Shown: piece after piece, positions 1 to 7,083 of the stretch | Numbering within the stretch: position 1 is the stretch's first letter | How the letters are laid out: every line of letters starts with the position of its first letter | Assembly: GCA_019410665.1 (NCBI GenBank) | Contig: DXSD01000009.1 | Span: forward strand, 1-36,180 | Reading direction: 5' to 3' | DNA from: Fusobacterium sp. | GTDB taxonomy: Bacteria > Fusobacteriota > Fusobacteriia > Fusobacteriales > Fusobacteriaceae | DNA: 36,180 nucleotides | Translations under genes and position numbers: made by a program | Notes under the pieces: generated by a model | What the model was told of the DNA's origin: nothing | The model's input: the letters and a program-made list of their open reading frames with translations, nothing else | Databases searched by the model: none

Positions 1-52
1 AATATGGTCCTAAAGCAGCTGGTGCTTTTTCTGTGTGAATTACTTTATTCAT
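1..52 (-). CDS. RidA/YjgF family enamine/imine deaminase, N-terminal fragment
   Basis: Only the first 17 codons are inside the window; the gene continues past the left edge. The visible protein begins MNKVIHTEKAPAALGPY, the characteristic RidA/YjgF/TdcF N-terminus (K-x-V-I-x-T-x-K-A-P-A-A-x-G-P-Y). Members of this family hydrolyse reactive enamine/imine intermediates released by PLP-dependent amino-acid dehydratases. A GGAGAGG ribosome binding site lies just upstream of the ATG. The gene starts 14 bases after the stop of the DeoR-type regulator, so it is probably the next gene of the same minus-strand operon, which fits an amino-acid or amino-sugar catabolic role. The family call is firm; the substrate is unknown. 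Confidence 0.8.
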   Translation of the reverse strand, partial: MNKVIHTEKAPAALGPY

Positions 53-66
53 TTTATATCCTCTCC

Positions 67-828
67 TTAAAAAATTATATTTATATTATCTTTTTTATAT
101 GTTTCATAAATTTCTGTTTTTAACTTTGAATCAGTAATAATTGCTTTAATATTTTTTAAGTCACTAACTTTAATCAAAGCTGTTGTTTCAAATTTTTGAC
201 TATTAGCTAAAATAATCACTTCTTTAGAATATTTAATCATCTCTTTTTGAATATTTACCTCTTTTAATGGAAAATCAGTAATACCATTATTTAAAGATAT
301 ACTACTTACACTTAAAAAAGCTTTATTAACTATAAATTGAGAAATTATATCTTCTGAAATAGGTCCAAAAAAAGCCTGCTCTTTTGTGTCCAAAAATCCT
401 CCAGCTAAAATTATATTATAATTTTCACAATTACTTAATTCAGAAGCTATAATTAATGAATTGGTAATAACTGTAAGAGAGTTAATTTTTTTCTTGATAA
501 GTTTACTTAAAAATATATTTGTAGAACTATCGTTCAGAAAAATACTGTCATTTTCTTCGATTAAAGTTATAGCTTTTTCTGCTATCTCATTTTTTTCATC
601 TATATCAGTATTCATTCTAGTAGCATAAGTTATTTCAGAAGGAATATCTGTCTTTAAAGTAGCTCCTCCATATATTTTTTTTAAAATTCCTTGTTTTTCA
701 AGAACATCAAAGTCTCTTCTAATAGTTTCAACTCCTACATCATATTTTTTTGCTAATTCAAGAGCTTTTACAACTTTTATTTTTTCCAACTCTTTTATTA
801 TATCTTCTCTACGTTCTTCAGCAAGCAC
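67..828 (-). CDS. DeoR-family transcriptional regulator
   Basis: Repressor of the DeoR/GlpR type, 253 aa, the usual family length. The N-terminal winged helix-turn-helix (about residues 1-60) contains the typical recognition segment VGVETIRRDFDVLEKQG and then the family-typical KIYGGA. The rest is a DeoRC sensor domain resembling ribose-5-phosphate isomerase, which normally binds a phosphorylated sugar. I chose the GTG at 828 as start. It gives MLAEERRE, the classical DeoR N-terminus, and lies 8 bases after GGAG, whereas the in-frame GTG at 837 and ATG at 834 are 0-2 bases from it. The start overlaps the end of the AGCS symporter gene by 11 bases, implying translational coupling. Its likely target is the operator-like region at 3453-3562 (inference). 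Confidence 0.88.
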   Translation of the reverse strand: MLAEERREDIIKELEKIKVVKALELAKKYDVGVETIRRDFDVLEKQGILKKIYGGATLKTDIPSEITYATRMNTDIDEKNEIAEKAITLIEENDSIFLNDSSTNIFLSKLIKKKINSLTVITNSLIIASELSNCENYNIILAGGFLDTKEQAFFGPISEDIISQFIVNKAFLSVSSISLNNGITDFPLKEVNIQKEMIKYSKEVIILANSQKFETTALIKVSDLKNIKAIITDSKLKTEIYETYKKDNINIIF

Positions 829-2158
829 AATCATCACTCCTCATTCCAATATTTCTATTTTTTACATCTTTACTCAAAAAAATAAGAGCAAAAATATTAG
901 GAAGTATTAAAAGCCCCAAAGCAATATCTTGTATATACCACACAGTTTTAAAAGAAAAATGAGGAGCTAAAAATAATATAAATAGAAAAACTATATTATA
1001 AATTTTAGCATAAATTTTATTTTTTGAAAACTGAGTTATAATATATTGAAAAGATGAATTTCCTAATACCCATTGCCCCATTATAGAAGTTATTCCAAAT
1101 AGAAGCATAGCAAGACCAAGGAAATATCTAAAAAATGGATGTACACTTTCAAAAGCATTCATCATTATTTGTGTAGGTGTTATAGTATGAGTATAATCCA
1201 TAAAAATTAAAGCTATCAATCCAGACATAGTACAAACTAAAATAGTATCAATAAAAACTTCTACTATTCCATATAATCCTGGATCATTACAACTTTTATC
1301 CGTAATTTTAGCATAAAATATAGCAGCAGTCCCTTCTCCAGCTTCATTGGAATATATACCTCTAGAAACTCCAAAACGAATACTTTCTTTTATAGAAAAA
1401 CCAAGTATTCCACTAGTAACTTGATTAACTCCAAAAGCTGAGGAAAATATTAAGAAAAAATTTTCTTTAAAAAGAGAAAAATTTGTTATAATTATGGTAA
1501 ATCCAGCTAAAAAATATATTATAGTCATAAAAGGAACTACTTTATCTGTTATCTTTACTAATCTTTTAAAACCACCTAAAATTATAAAAGTTATAAATGA
1601 AACCATAATTATTGAAGTTATCATAGGTGAAAATTTAAAAAAATCATTAAATACATCTTTTATTACATTTCCTTGAATAAGAGTTCCTCCTGAATTTTGA
1701 ATCAATAAAAGGGAAGAATATATGATACCTAAAGTTTTTAAATTTAATCCCTTTGAAATATAATACATTGGACCACCAGAATATTCATCATTAAAAGATT
1801 TTTCTCTATACTTCATTCCAAGATAAATTTCTCCATATTTTACAGCCATTCCAATAAAAGCTGCTATCCACATCCAGAATAAAGCACCTGGTCCTCCAAA
1901 CATTATAGCTGTTACTACACCAATTATATTTCCATTTCCTATACAACTTCCTAAAGCAGCTTTTAAAGCTTGGATACAAGTGACATTATCATTTTTTTGA
2001 TGACAATCATTTTTAGAAAAAAATGTTTTTTTAATAATGTATAGAAATTTTTTAAACTGGAGTCCTTTTAAAATAAAAGTATAATAAATTCCAGTAACAA
2101 ATATGAGAGCAACTAGCCAATCTCCCCAAATTAAATCAGCAATTTTTTTTAATATCAT
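818..2158 (-). CDS. AGCS family sodium:alanine/glycine symporter
   Basis: Inner-membrane sodium- or proton-coupled amino-acid importer, 446 aa, normal family length, with about ten hydrophobic segments. Family signatures: IGNGNIIGVVTAI near residue 75 (usual form GTGNIAGVATAI), GGPMYYI near 128, and the strongly conserved RGIYSNEAGEGTAA in the second half. It sits 21 bases after the MFS gene and overlaps the DeoR regulator by 11 bases. Neighbouring RidA suggests the imported compound may be deaminated by a PLP enzyme outside the window. The C-terminus (IGMRSDDCAC) is unremarkable. Substrate cannot be read from sequence; alanine or glycine are the usual ones. Confidence 0.88.
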   Translation of the reverse strand: MILKKIADLIWGDWLVALIFVTGIYYTFILKGLQFKKFLYIIKKTFFSKNDCHQKNDNVTCIQALKAALGSCIGNGNIIGVVTAIMFGGPGALFWMWIAAFIGMAVKYGEIYLGMKYREKSFNDEYSGGPMYYISKGLNLKTLGIIYSSLLLIQNSGGTLIQGNVIKDVFNDFFKFSPMITSIIMVSFITFIILGGFKRLVKITDKVVPFMTIIYFLAGFTIIITNFSLFKENFFLIFSSAFGVNQVTSGILGFSIKESIRFGVSRGIYSNEAGEGTAAIFYAKITDKSCNDPGLYGIVEVFIDTILVCTMSGLIALIFMDYTHTITPTQIMMNAFESVHPFFRYFLGLAMLLFGITSIMGQWVLGNSSFQYIITQFSKNKIYAKIYNIVFLFILFLAPHFSFKTVWYIQDIALGLLILPNIFALIFLSKDVKNRNIGMRSDDCAC

Positions 2159-2179
2159 ATACCCACTCCCTAATACATT

Positions 2180-3430
2180 TTATTCTTCTTTAGTTTCAGA
2201 TTTTTTCTTTTCAATTATTTTAACTAAGTATGAACTTAAGAAGAATCCTATTACAGCAAAAGCTATCATCACACCAAAAACTATCTTATAACCAGTAATT
2301 CCTTTGAAATGGTCAAGTATAGCTCCATATAAAGCATAAGCAAACATACCTGGAGCATATCCTATAAAACTTGCCATAGCCATAGCTGATCCTGATATCT
2401 CTTCAGGAATACCAAGCTCTCCCACAGGAGCAAAGAAAATAGCCCTTTGAGAAAAAATAATAGCTCCTACAAATAAAGTCATAGCCATCCCAATATAAAC
2501 ATTCATTGATTGATGAGGTAAAAATAAGAATGATCCTAAAACAATTATTACTAAAGCAAAAGAATATTTTAAATATTTACTTGAAGATTTTAATTTTTTA
2601 TCAGCTAAAAGTCCTCCTAATGGTCCACCAACAATTTTTAATCCATATGCATTTATTATACCATAAATACTTACTAAAGCTAAGGGTAAGTGGTAAATAT
2701 CACTTAAAAATGGCATAAAATATGTTAATCCACAATATACTGAATATACGGCAAAAACATTGAAAGCTGCTATCCAAATAGCTGGCATTTTTAAAGCTGC
2801 TTTATAATCTAATTTTTCTTTTTTATTTTCAGAAGAATTATCTATCTTATCATCTTCAAGACAGAAATAAGAGATAATTCCAATTATAATTAATATAGCA
2901 CCAAAGAAAACAATAGACATTTTAAAAGAAAAAGCATTACTTCCTAAATAAGTAAATATAAATAGCCCTATAGAAACAACAATAGTATCAACTACTCCTC
3001 TTCCTGTTTCTAAAAATCCAAATAATGTTCCTTGTTCTTCTGGTCCTCCTAAAGACTTTACAGATTTTAAAAGAACTGGCCAATACATCATATCACAAGT
3101 TAATCCAAACAATACCCAAGCTATTAAAAGTTGAGTATATCCTGGGAAAACAATTCCTATATAAATTCCAATAAGTCCTGTAAGTATCATAGAAAGAGGT
3201 AAAGATTTTTTCTTAGATACTTTATCTGTAAAATAAATAGCAGCTCCAAATCCAAAAGTTGTTACCAATCCATTAACTGACATAAGAGTCCCTATCTCAG
3301 TATGAGATAATCCCATAAACTCTTGCATTTGTACATAGAAAACTGATTTTAACCAAGGAAGTTTGTAGATTGTTCCTCCTCCCAAAACTAAAATAAAAAA
3401 TGTAAACCATTTTTTAAAATTTGATTTCAT
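2180..3430 (-). CDS. MFS transporter
   Basis: Major facilitator superfamily permease of 416 aa with about 12 hydrophobic segments split by a central charged loop near residues 195-210 (CLEDDKIDNSSENKKEKLDY). The loop between the second and third segments has the YFTDKVSKKKSLPLSM charge pattern seen in MFS motif A. The start ATG has a strong TAGGAGG upstream. It is the first gene of the minus-strand operon that continues into the AGCS symporter, DeoR regulator and RidA. It diverges from the TIM-barrel isomerase, so the imported substrate may feed that enzyme (inference). The specific substrate is not recognisable. Confidence 0.85.
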   Translation of the reverse strand: MKSNFKKWFTFFILVLGGGTIYKLPWLKSVFYVQMQEFMGLSHTEIGTLMSVNGLVTTFGFGAAIYFTDKVSKKKSLPLSMILTGLIGIYIGIVFPGYTQLLIAWVLFGLTCDMMYWPVLLKSVKSLGGPEEQGTLFGFLETGRGVVDTIVVSIGLFIFTYLGSNAFSFKMSIVFFGAILIIIGIISYFCLEDDKIDNSSENKKEKLDYKAALKMPAIWIAAFNVFAVYSVYCGLTYFMPFLSDIYHLPLALVSIYGIINAYGLKIVGGPLGGLLADKKLKSSSKYLKYSFALVIIVLGSFLFLPHQSMNVYIGMAMTLFVGAIIFSQRAIFFAPVGELGIPEEISGSAMAMASFIGYAPGMFAYALYGAILDHFKGITGYKIVFGVMIAFAVIGFFLSSYLVKIIEKKKSETKEE

Positions 3431-3452
3431 AAAAATTCCTCCTAAGCATTAT

Positions 3453-3562
3453 ATAAAGTTTTTATAAGTTTTACATAAAGTTTATATCATATTTTTATAA
3501 AAAATACAAGAAATAAATAAAATATTGACAAAAAACAAATAAAGTGATATAAGTTTTATGTA
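3453..3562. promoter_or_regulatory. Divergent regulatory region with 11-bp-phased repeats and an inverted 19-mer pair
   Basis: Three direct copies of an ATAAAGTTT-like word start at 3453, 3464 and 3475, exactly 11 bases apart. The last lies inside TACATAAAGTTTATATCAT (3472-3490). That 19-mer recurs in inverted orientation at 3544-3562 with 16 of 19 positions identical. DeoR-family proteins commonly bind repeated half-sites spaced by about one helical turn, so these are good operator candidates for the nearby DeoR regulator, possibly looping between the two sites. Assignment to that protein is inference. Confidence 0.6.
3525..3553 (+). promoter_or_regulatory. Sigma-70-type promoter for the TIM-barrel isomerase gene
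   Basis: TTGACA at 3525-3530, a 17-base spacer and TATAAG at 3548-3553 form a near-consensus promoter pointing into the gene at 3598. The inverted 19-mer operator candidate (3544-3562) covers the -10 box and likely start site, so a bound repressor would block initiation. Confidence 0.7.
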
Positions 3563-3597
3563 GAATTTAATTAAAAGTTTTAAGGAGGAAAACTATT

Positions 3598-4578
3598 ATG
3601 AAAATAGGAATAGAAACAGAAAGCTTTCATCTTTTCTTTCAATATGGAAAAATGAACATCTTAGATTTCATTAGAAAAGCTGCTGAAATAGGTTTTGAAG
3701 GGGTAGAACTTAATATGATTCCTGGTTGGGGAATAGAAAAATCCCTTGGACAAATGGGAGATGATACTGTAGAAAATCTTGATGCTATAAGAGATGAGAT
3801 AAAAAAATATGGACTTTATGCAGAGATTGATACCAATGGAACATCTGAAGCTGATTTAAAAAAAGCTTTAAGAGTAGCTAATCATATTGGAGCAAATGTT
3901 ATTAGAACTTATATAAGATTTAATAAATTTGATGCTGAAGCTTATAAACAAACTACTGAAGATTTAAAAAATATAGTTCCAGAATTAAAAAAATACAGAA
4001 TAAAAATAGCACTAGAAAACCATGAATATGAAACTTCTGAAGAACTAGTAAAAATTATAAAAGAAGTTAACTCTGTATGGGTAGGGCTTCATTATGACTT
4101 TGGAAACTCAATGATGGTTTGGGAAGATCCAGTAAAAGCTGCTAAAAATATGGCACCTTATACTTATACTACACATTTTAAAGATCATATAATAGTTGAA
4201 GAACCAGAAACTGAATATGGTTATTTAGTGTGCGGAGTTCCAGCTGGAACAGGAAATATAGATTTAGAAGAGTGTTTTAAAATAATGGTAGAAAACTCTC
4301 CATTAGAAAGAATAAATATGGAAATGTGTTTTCCTTATTGTACTACTTTTAAAAGAGAACCAGGAACTGGTGGAGTTGAAAAAGTTGGAGAGGGAGCATT
4401 TAAGGTAGAAAAAGCTCCATATGATAGAAATATAATAAAACCTCTTGATTACTATTTCCCACATAAAGTAGTTTCAGATGAGATAATAGAAAAAATGATG
4501 GAAGATCAACTAAAGGGAGCAGAGATAGGATATAAATATCTAAGCTCATTAAGAGATAAATATTGTAGTAAAAAATAA
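3598..4578 (+). CDS. Sugar phosphate isomerase/epimerase (xylose isomerase-like TIM barrel)
   Basis: A 326-aa AP-endonuclease-2/xylose-isomerase-like TIM-barrel enzyme. It opens MKIGIETESFHLFF and contains IGFEGVELNM in the first strands. Likely metal ligands in order: Glu in IALENHEYE, Asp in GLHYDFGNS, His in TTHFKDHI and Glu in INMEMCF, the usual Glu-Asp-His-Glu set. Such enzymes isomerise or epimerise phosphorylated or free sugars, or act as dehydratases in sugar-acid and inositol pathways. A perfect AAGGAGG precedes the ATG, and a hairpin terminator follows the stop. It is a single-gene transcription unit divergent from a transporter operon and probably shares its regulation. The exact reaction is not recognisable. 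Confidence 0.85.
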   Translation: MKIGIETESFHLFFQYGKMNILDFIRKAAEIGFEGVELNMIPGWGIEKSLGQMGDDTVENLDAIRDEIKKYGLYAEIDTNGTSEADLKKALRVANHIGANVIRTYIRFNKFDAEAYKQTTEDLKNIVPELKKYRIKIALENHEYETSEELVKIIKEVNSVWVGLHYDFGNSMMVWEDPVKAAKNMAPYTYTTHFKDHIIVEEPETEYGYLVCGVPAGTGNIDLEECFKIMVENSPLERINMEMCFPYCTTFKREPGTGGVEKVGEGAFKVEKAPYDRNIIKPLDYYFPHKVVSDEIIEKMMEDQLKGAEIGYKYLSSLRDKYCSKK

Positions 4579-4588
4579 TTAAAAAGGG

Positions 4589-4623
4589 AAGATGATTGAG
4601 ATAAAACTTAGTCATCTTTTTTT
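4589..4623 (+). terminator. Rho-independent terminator after the isomerase gene
   Basis: AAGATGA (4589-4595) pairs with TCATCTT (4612-4618) around a 16-base loop, followed by a T run to 4623. The T run touches the upstream ATG at 4624, which argues against that ATG as the start of the next gene. Confidence 0.7.
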
Positions 4624-4635
4624 ATGGAGGTAATC

Positions 4636-5502
4636 TTGAAGAGAAAAATATTAGATTATGTGATTATATATATTGGATGTTTTATTCAAGCTTTTTCCAT
4701 TACATGTATTTTAAAGCCGAATAATCTTACAGTGGGAGGAATAACAGGAGTATCTCTAGTTTTAGGAAAAATATTAGATTTAAACTATGCTTATATTTAC
4801 TATTTTATCTGTTTAATGATTTTAATCTGTGCTAAAATTTTTCTTGGAACAAGAGAGGTTAAAAAAATCATTCTTCTATCTGTTACCTATCCTTTGATTT
4901 TAATATTTATGAATAAAATTCAATTTAACTTTCTAGCAGATGTACAAGAAAAGATCTTAATTTGTATTTACTATGGAATTTTTATGGGAATTGGAACTGG
5001 CTTAGTACTAAAAAAAGGATTTTCTCAAGGAAGTTCTGATACAGTAGCAAAAATTTTACATAAAAAATTATTTCCTTTTATAGAAATAAGTCAAGTTTTA
5101 TTAGGGTTAGATATTATAATTCTACTTGTATCTGGGATTATTTTTGGAAAAACTGCTGTCCTCTATGCTATAATTATGCAAATGATATACAGTAAAACTA
5201 TTAGTACAATTTTATTTGGGCTTGGCTCATCTATGGTAAAGGTTGTAATTATTAGCCACCAAGTGGAAAAAATCTCTCAATTTATGAGTGATACTATAAA
5301 TAGGGGATATAGTATTGGTTATGTGATGGGAGGAAAAAATAGAGTTATCAGAGAAAAAATTATAACTATCTGCTCTATGAGAGAGGCTATGTTAATAAAA
5401 GATTTTATTACTAAGATAGATGAAGATGCTTTTATTAATATAGTCCCAACAGTTGCTGCTTGGGGAAGAGAAGATGGACTCCAAAATTTAAAAGAAATTT
5501 AA
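4636..5502 (+). CDS. YitT family membrane protein
   Basis: A 288-aa integral membrane protein of the YitT/DUF161 family: about five to six hydrophobic segments, with PNNLTVGGITGVSLVLG in the first part and GFSQGSSDTVAKIL in the middle. The C-terminal soluble DUF2179 domain has GYVMGGKNRVIREKI and ends NIVPTVAAWG. Function is poorly known; the family is widespread in Firmicutes and Fusobacteria. I chose TTG at 4636 (MKRKILDY) because GGAGGT sits 4 bases before it. The in-frame ATG at 4624 would place that ribosome binding site inside the coding region and would lie directly on the terminator T run. No separate promoter is obvious, so expression may come from read-through. Confidence 0.8.
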   Translation: MKRKILDYVIIYIGCFIQAFSITCILKPNNLTVGGITGVSLVLGKILDLNYAYIYYFICLMILICAKIFLGTREVKKIILLSVTYPLILIFMNKIQFNFLADVQEKILICIYYGIFMGIGTGLVLKKGFSQGSSDTVAKILHKKLFPFIEISQVLLGLDIIILLVSGIIFGKTAVLYAIIMQMIYSKTISTILFGLGSSMVKVVIISHQVEKISQFMSDTINRGYSIGYVMGGKNRVIREKIITICSMREAMLIKDFITKIDEDAFINIVPTVAAWGREDGLQNLKEI

Positions 5503-5512
5503 TTAAATTAAA

Positions 5513-5551
5513 AGAGGAGTGTTGCAATTTAAAAATTTATAACACTCCTCT
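5513..5551. terminator. Bidirectional hairpin between convergent genes
   Basis: AGAGGAGTGTT (5513-5523) pairs perfectly with AACACTCCTCT (5541-5551) around a 17-base AT-rich loop. It lies between the stop of the YitT-type gene and that of the convergent ferredoxin fusion gene. The flanking T runs are interrupted, so it may be a modest terminator in either direction. Confidence 0.7.
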
Positions 5552-5555
5552 ATGT

Positions 5556-6224
5556 TTATCTTCCTTTACTATTTATAGCTTGAGCTGGACAAACAAGGTA
5601 ACAACTTCCACATTCATCACAACGTTCTCCCATAATTTCAAACTTCCCATCTTTCTTAAAAATAGCAGAAAAACTACATACACTTTCACACTTTCCACAA
5701 GCTATACATTTATCTCTATCAATAGTAAGACCAGGATTTTCTATCTCCATACCTCCAAAAGAAAAACGTAATCTTTCTAATTTATGAGGACGTTTTATCT
5801 TTTCAAAATCATAATCAAAAATCTCTCCTCTACCTCTATAAAGACAAAATACTACCATAGCTGGATATCTTTCATTATCTTTTATACAATAATCAAAAAT
5901 TGGATTGTTCTTTCTTTTTATCTCCTCAATAGAAATCTCTTTCACATCTCCTGTAATTCTAGCAAAATACCCATCATCAAAAATAAGATTTCCATCTTCA
6001 GTCTCCTCTATCTTAGAATCTGCACACAATCCACAAGCAGATAATTTTCCTGTTGCTTTCAATTGCTTATAAAAGGGTTTAGTATGCATAGTCATAAAAT
6101 ATAACCCTTCCTCATCATAAGCTCCAAAATGAGCTATTCTACTCTCTGGATATTCTCCATTAATAGTAGAAAAAGTTAAAGAGCCAATCTTATCAAAATA
6201 ATTAAAAATCTCCTTTGTAGTCAT
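5556..6224 (-). CDS. Pyridoxamine 5'-phosphate oxidase-like flavin protein fused to a 2[4Fe-4S] ferredoxin
   Basis: A 222-aa two-domain redox protein. Residues 1 to about 155 form a PNPOx-like split-barrel flavin-binding domain (MTTKEIFNYFDKIGSLTFST, then ESRIAHFGAYDEEGLYFMTM). Residues from about 160 hold two ferredoxin clusters, CIACGKCESVC and CDECGSCYLVCP, each with C-x2-C-x2-C-x3-C spacing. Such fusions are common in anaerobes and are thought to shuttle electrons between an Fe-S donor and a flavin-bound substrate. The physiological substrate is unknown. It lies 9 bases after the DUF1275 gene, so the two are probably co-transcribed. Confidence 0.88.
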   Translation of the reverse strand: MTTKEIFNYFDKIGSLTFSTINGEYPESRIAHFGAYDEEGLYFMTMHTKPFYKQLKATGKLSACGLCADSKIEETEDGNLIFDDGYFARITGDVKEISIEEIKRKNNPIFDYCIKDNERYPAMVVFCLYRGRGEIFDYDFEKIKRPHKLERLRFSFGGMEIENPGLTIDRDKCIACGKCESVCSFSAIFKKDGKFEIMGERCDECGSCYLVCPAQAINSKGR

Positions 6225-6233
6225 TATATCCCC

Positions 6234-6923
6234 CTATTGAAAATGGTAATGCTCATCTGTCAAATGTAAAACATGTCTATATCTATGTCTTAATGAAAAA
6301 TATATACATGCTATAATTATATACCCAAGTCCTGCTACAATAAAAACTCTATCTTTGAGTAGAAAATAAAACTCTATTCCAAAAAAACTTCCAAGTAAAA
6401 ATATTAAAACTGTAAATAGACAAAAATATGCTTTCCATTTATCTTGTTTTTTTCCTTTTAAACAGTGTCCTAAATAAACTCCAGCATCTGTTAAACTTCC
6501 ACTTACATGACTTGTTCTTACAACAACTCCCTTATAAGAGATAAAAAGTCCATTTTGTACCCCTACCATAAAAGGTAGATAATAGAAAAAAACCGCACTA
6601 TCTTTTGCTATAAGATAGAGAAAGATAAGTCCAATTCCAAGAACTAACATTGAATATCCATATCTTCTTTTTAAGTTAAACTCTCTTCCATCTACAAGAA
6701 AGCCAGAAATAGTAGATCCCAACACAAAGGATAATATTATTGAAAAAATTTTTAGTACTTCAAAAATATTCCCCTCTCCTATATTTATAGCTGCCTTTGA
6801 AATATGTCCAGTAAAATGTGAAACTGTATAGGAATATTTAACAATACTTACTGTGTTTATAAACCCACCAAAAAAACATAACATATAGATCCAATGTAAT
6901 AAAAGCCTATGTAAAACTTTCAT
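6234..6923 (-). CDS. YoaK/DUF1275 family membrane protein
   Basis: A 229-aa integral membrane protein with about six hydrophobic segments. The DUF1275 signature lies at the start: FFGGFINTVSIVKYSYTVSH followed by FTGHISKAA; later GVQNGLFISYKG and RTSHVSGSLTDAGVYLG also match the family. The molecular role of this family is not established. It is the first gene of a two-gene minus-strand operon with the flavin/ferredoxin protein and has its own promoter at 6961-6989. Confidence 0.85.
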   Translation of the reverse strand: MKVLHRLLLHWIYMLCFFGGFINTVSIVKYSYTVSHFTGHISKAAINIGEGNIFEVLKIFSIILSFVLGSTISGFLVDGREFNLKRRYGYSMLVLGIGLIFLYLIAKDSAVFFYYLPFMVGVQNGLFISYKGVVVRTSHVSGSLTDAGVYLGHCLKGKKQDKWKAYFCLFTVLIFLLGSFFGIEFYFLLKDRVFIVAGLGYIIIACIYFSLRHRYRHVLHLTDEHYHFQ

Positions 6924-6960
6924 CCCTTCACCCCAAATAAGTTAATAAATATATAAGTTG

Positions 6961-6989
6961 ATGATACCTTTTTTTTGAGATTTTTTCAA
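6961..6989 (-). promoter_or_regulatory. Promoter for the DUF1275-ferredoxin operon
   Basis: Read on the minus strand: TTGAAA (6984-6989), a 17-base spacer and TATCAT (6961-6966). It points at the start codon at 6923 and is the best sigma-70-like match in this divergent region. Confidence 0.5.
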
Positions 6990-7025
6990 GTCTAATTTAA
7001 CATTTTATCTAAATTATTAATTCTT

Positions 7026-7054
7026 TTGAGGAAAGTATAGAGATATGGTATAAT
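7026..7054 (+). promoter_or_regulatory. Extended -10 promoter of the helicase-sbcD-sbcC-queH unit
   Basis: TTGAGG (7026-7031), a 17-base spacer and a perfect TATAAT (7049-7054) preceded by TG at -15/-14 (TGGTATAAT). It is followed by AAGGAGG and the ATG at 7084. Confidence 0.75.
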
Positions 7055-7083
7055 TAATTTGAATAGAAGCAAGGAGGTAAAAG

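Noticed and set aside
3441..3453. TATAAT at 3448-3453 (minus strand) as the -10 of the MFS operon
   Set aside because: The start site would fall within the ribosome binding site at about 3441 and there is no good -35. The true promoter is probably further upstream within the repeat region.
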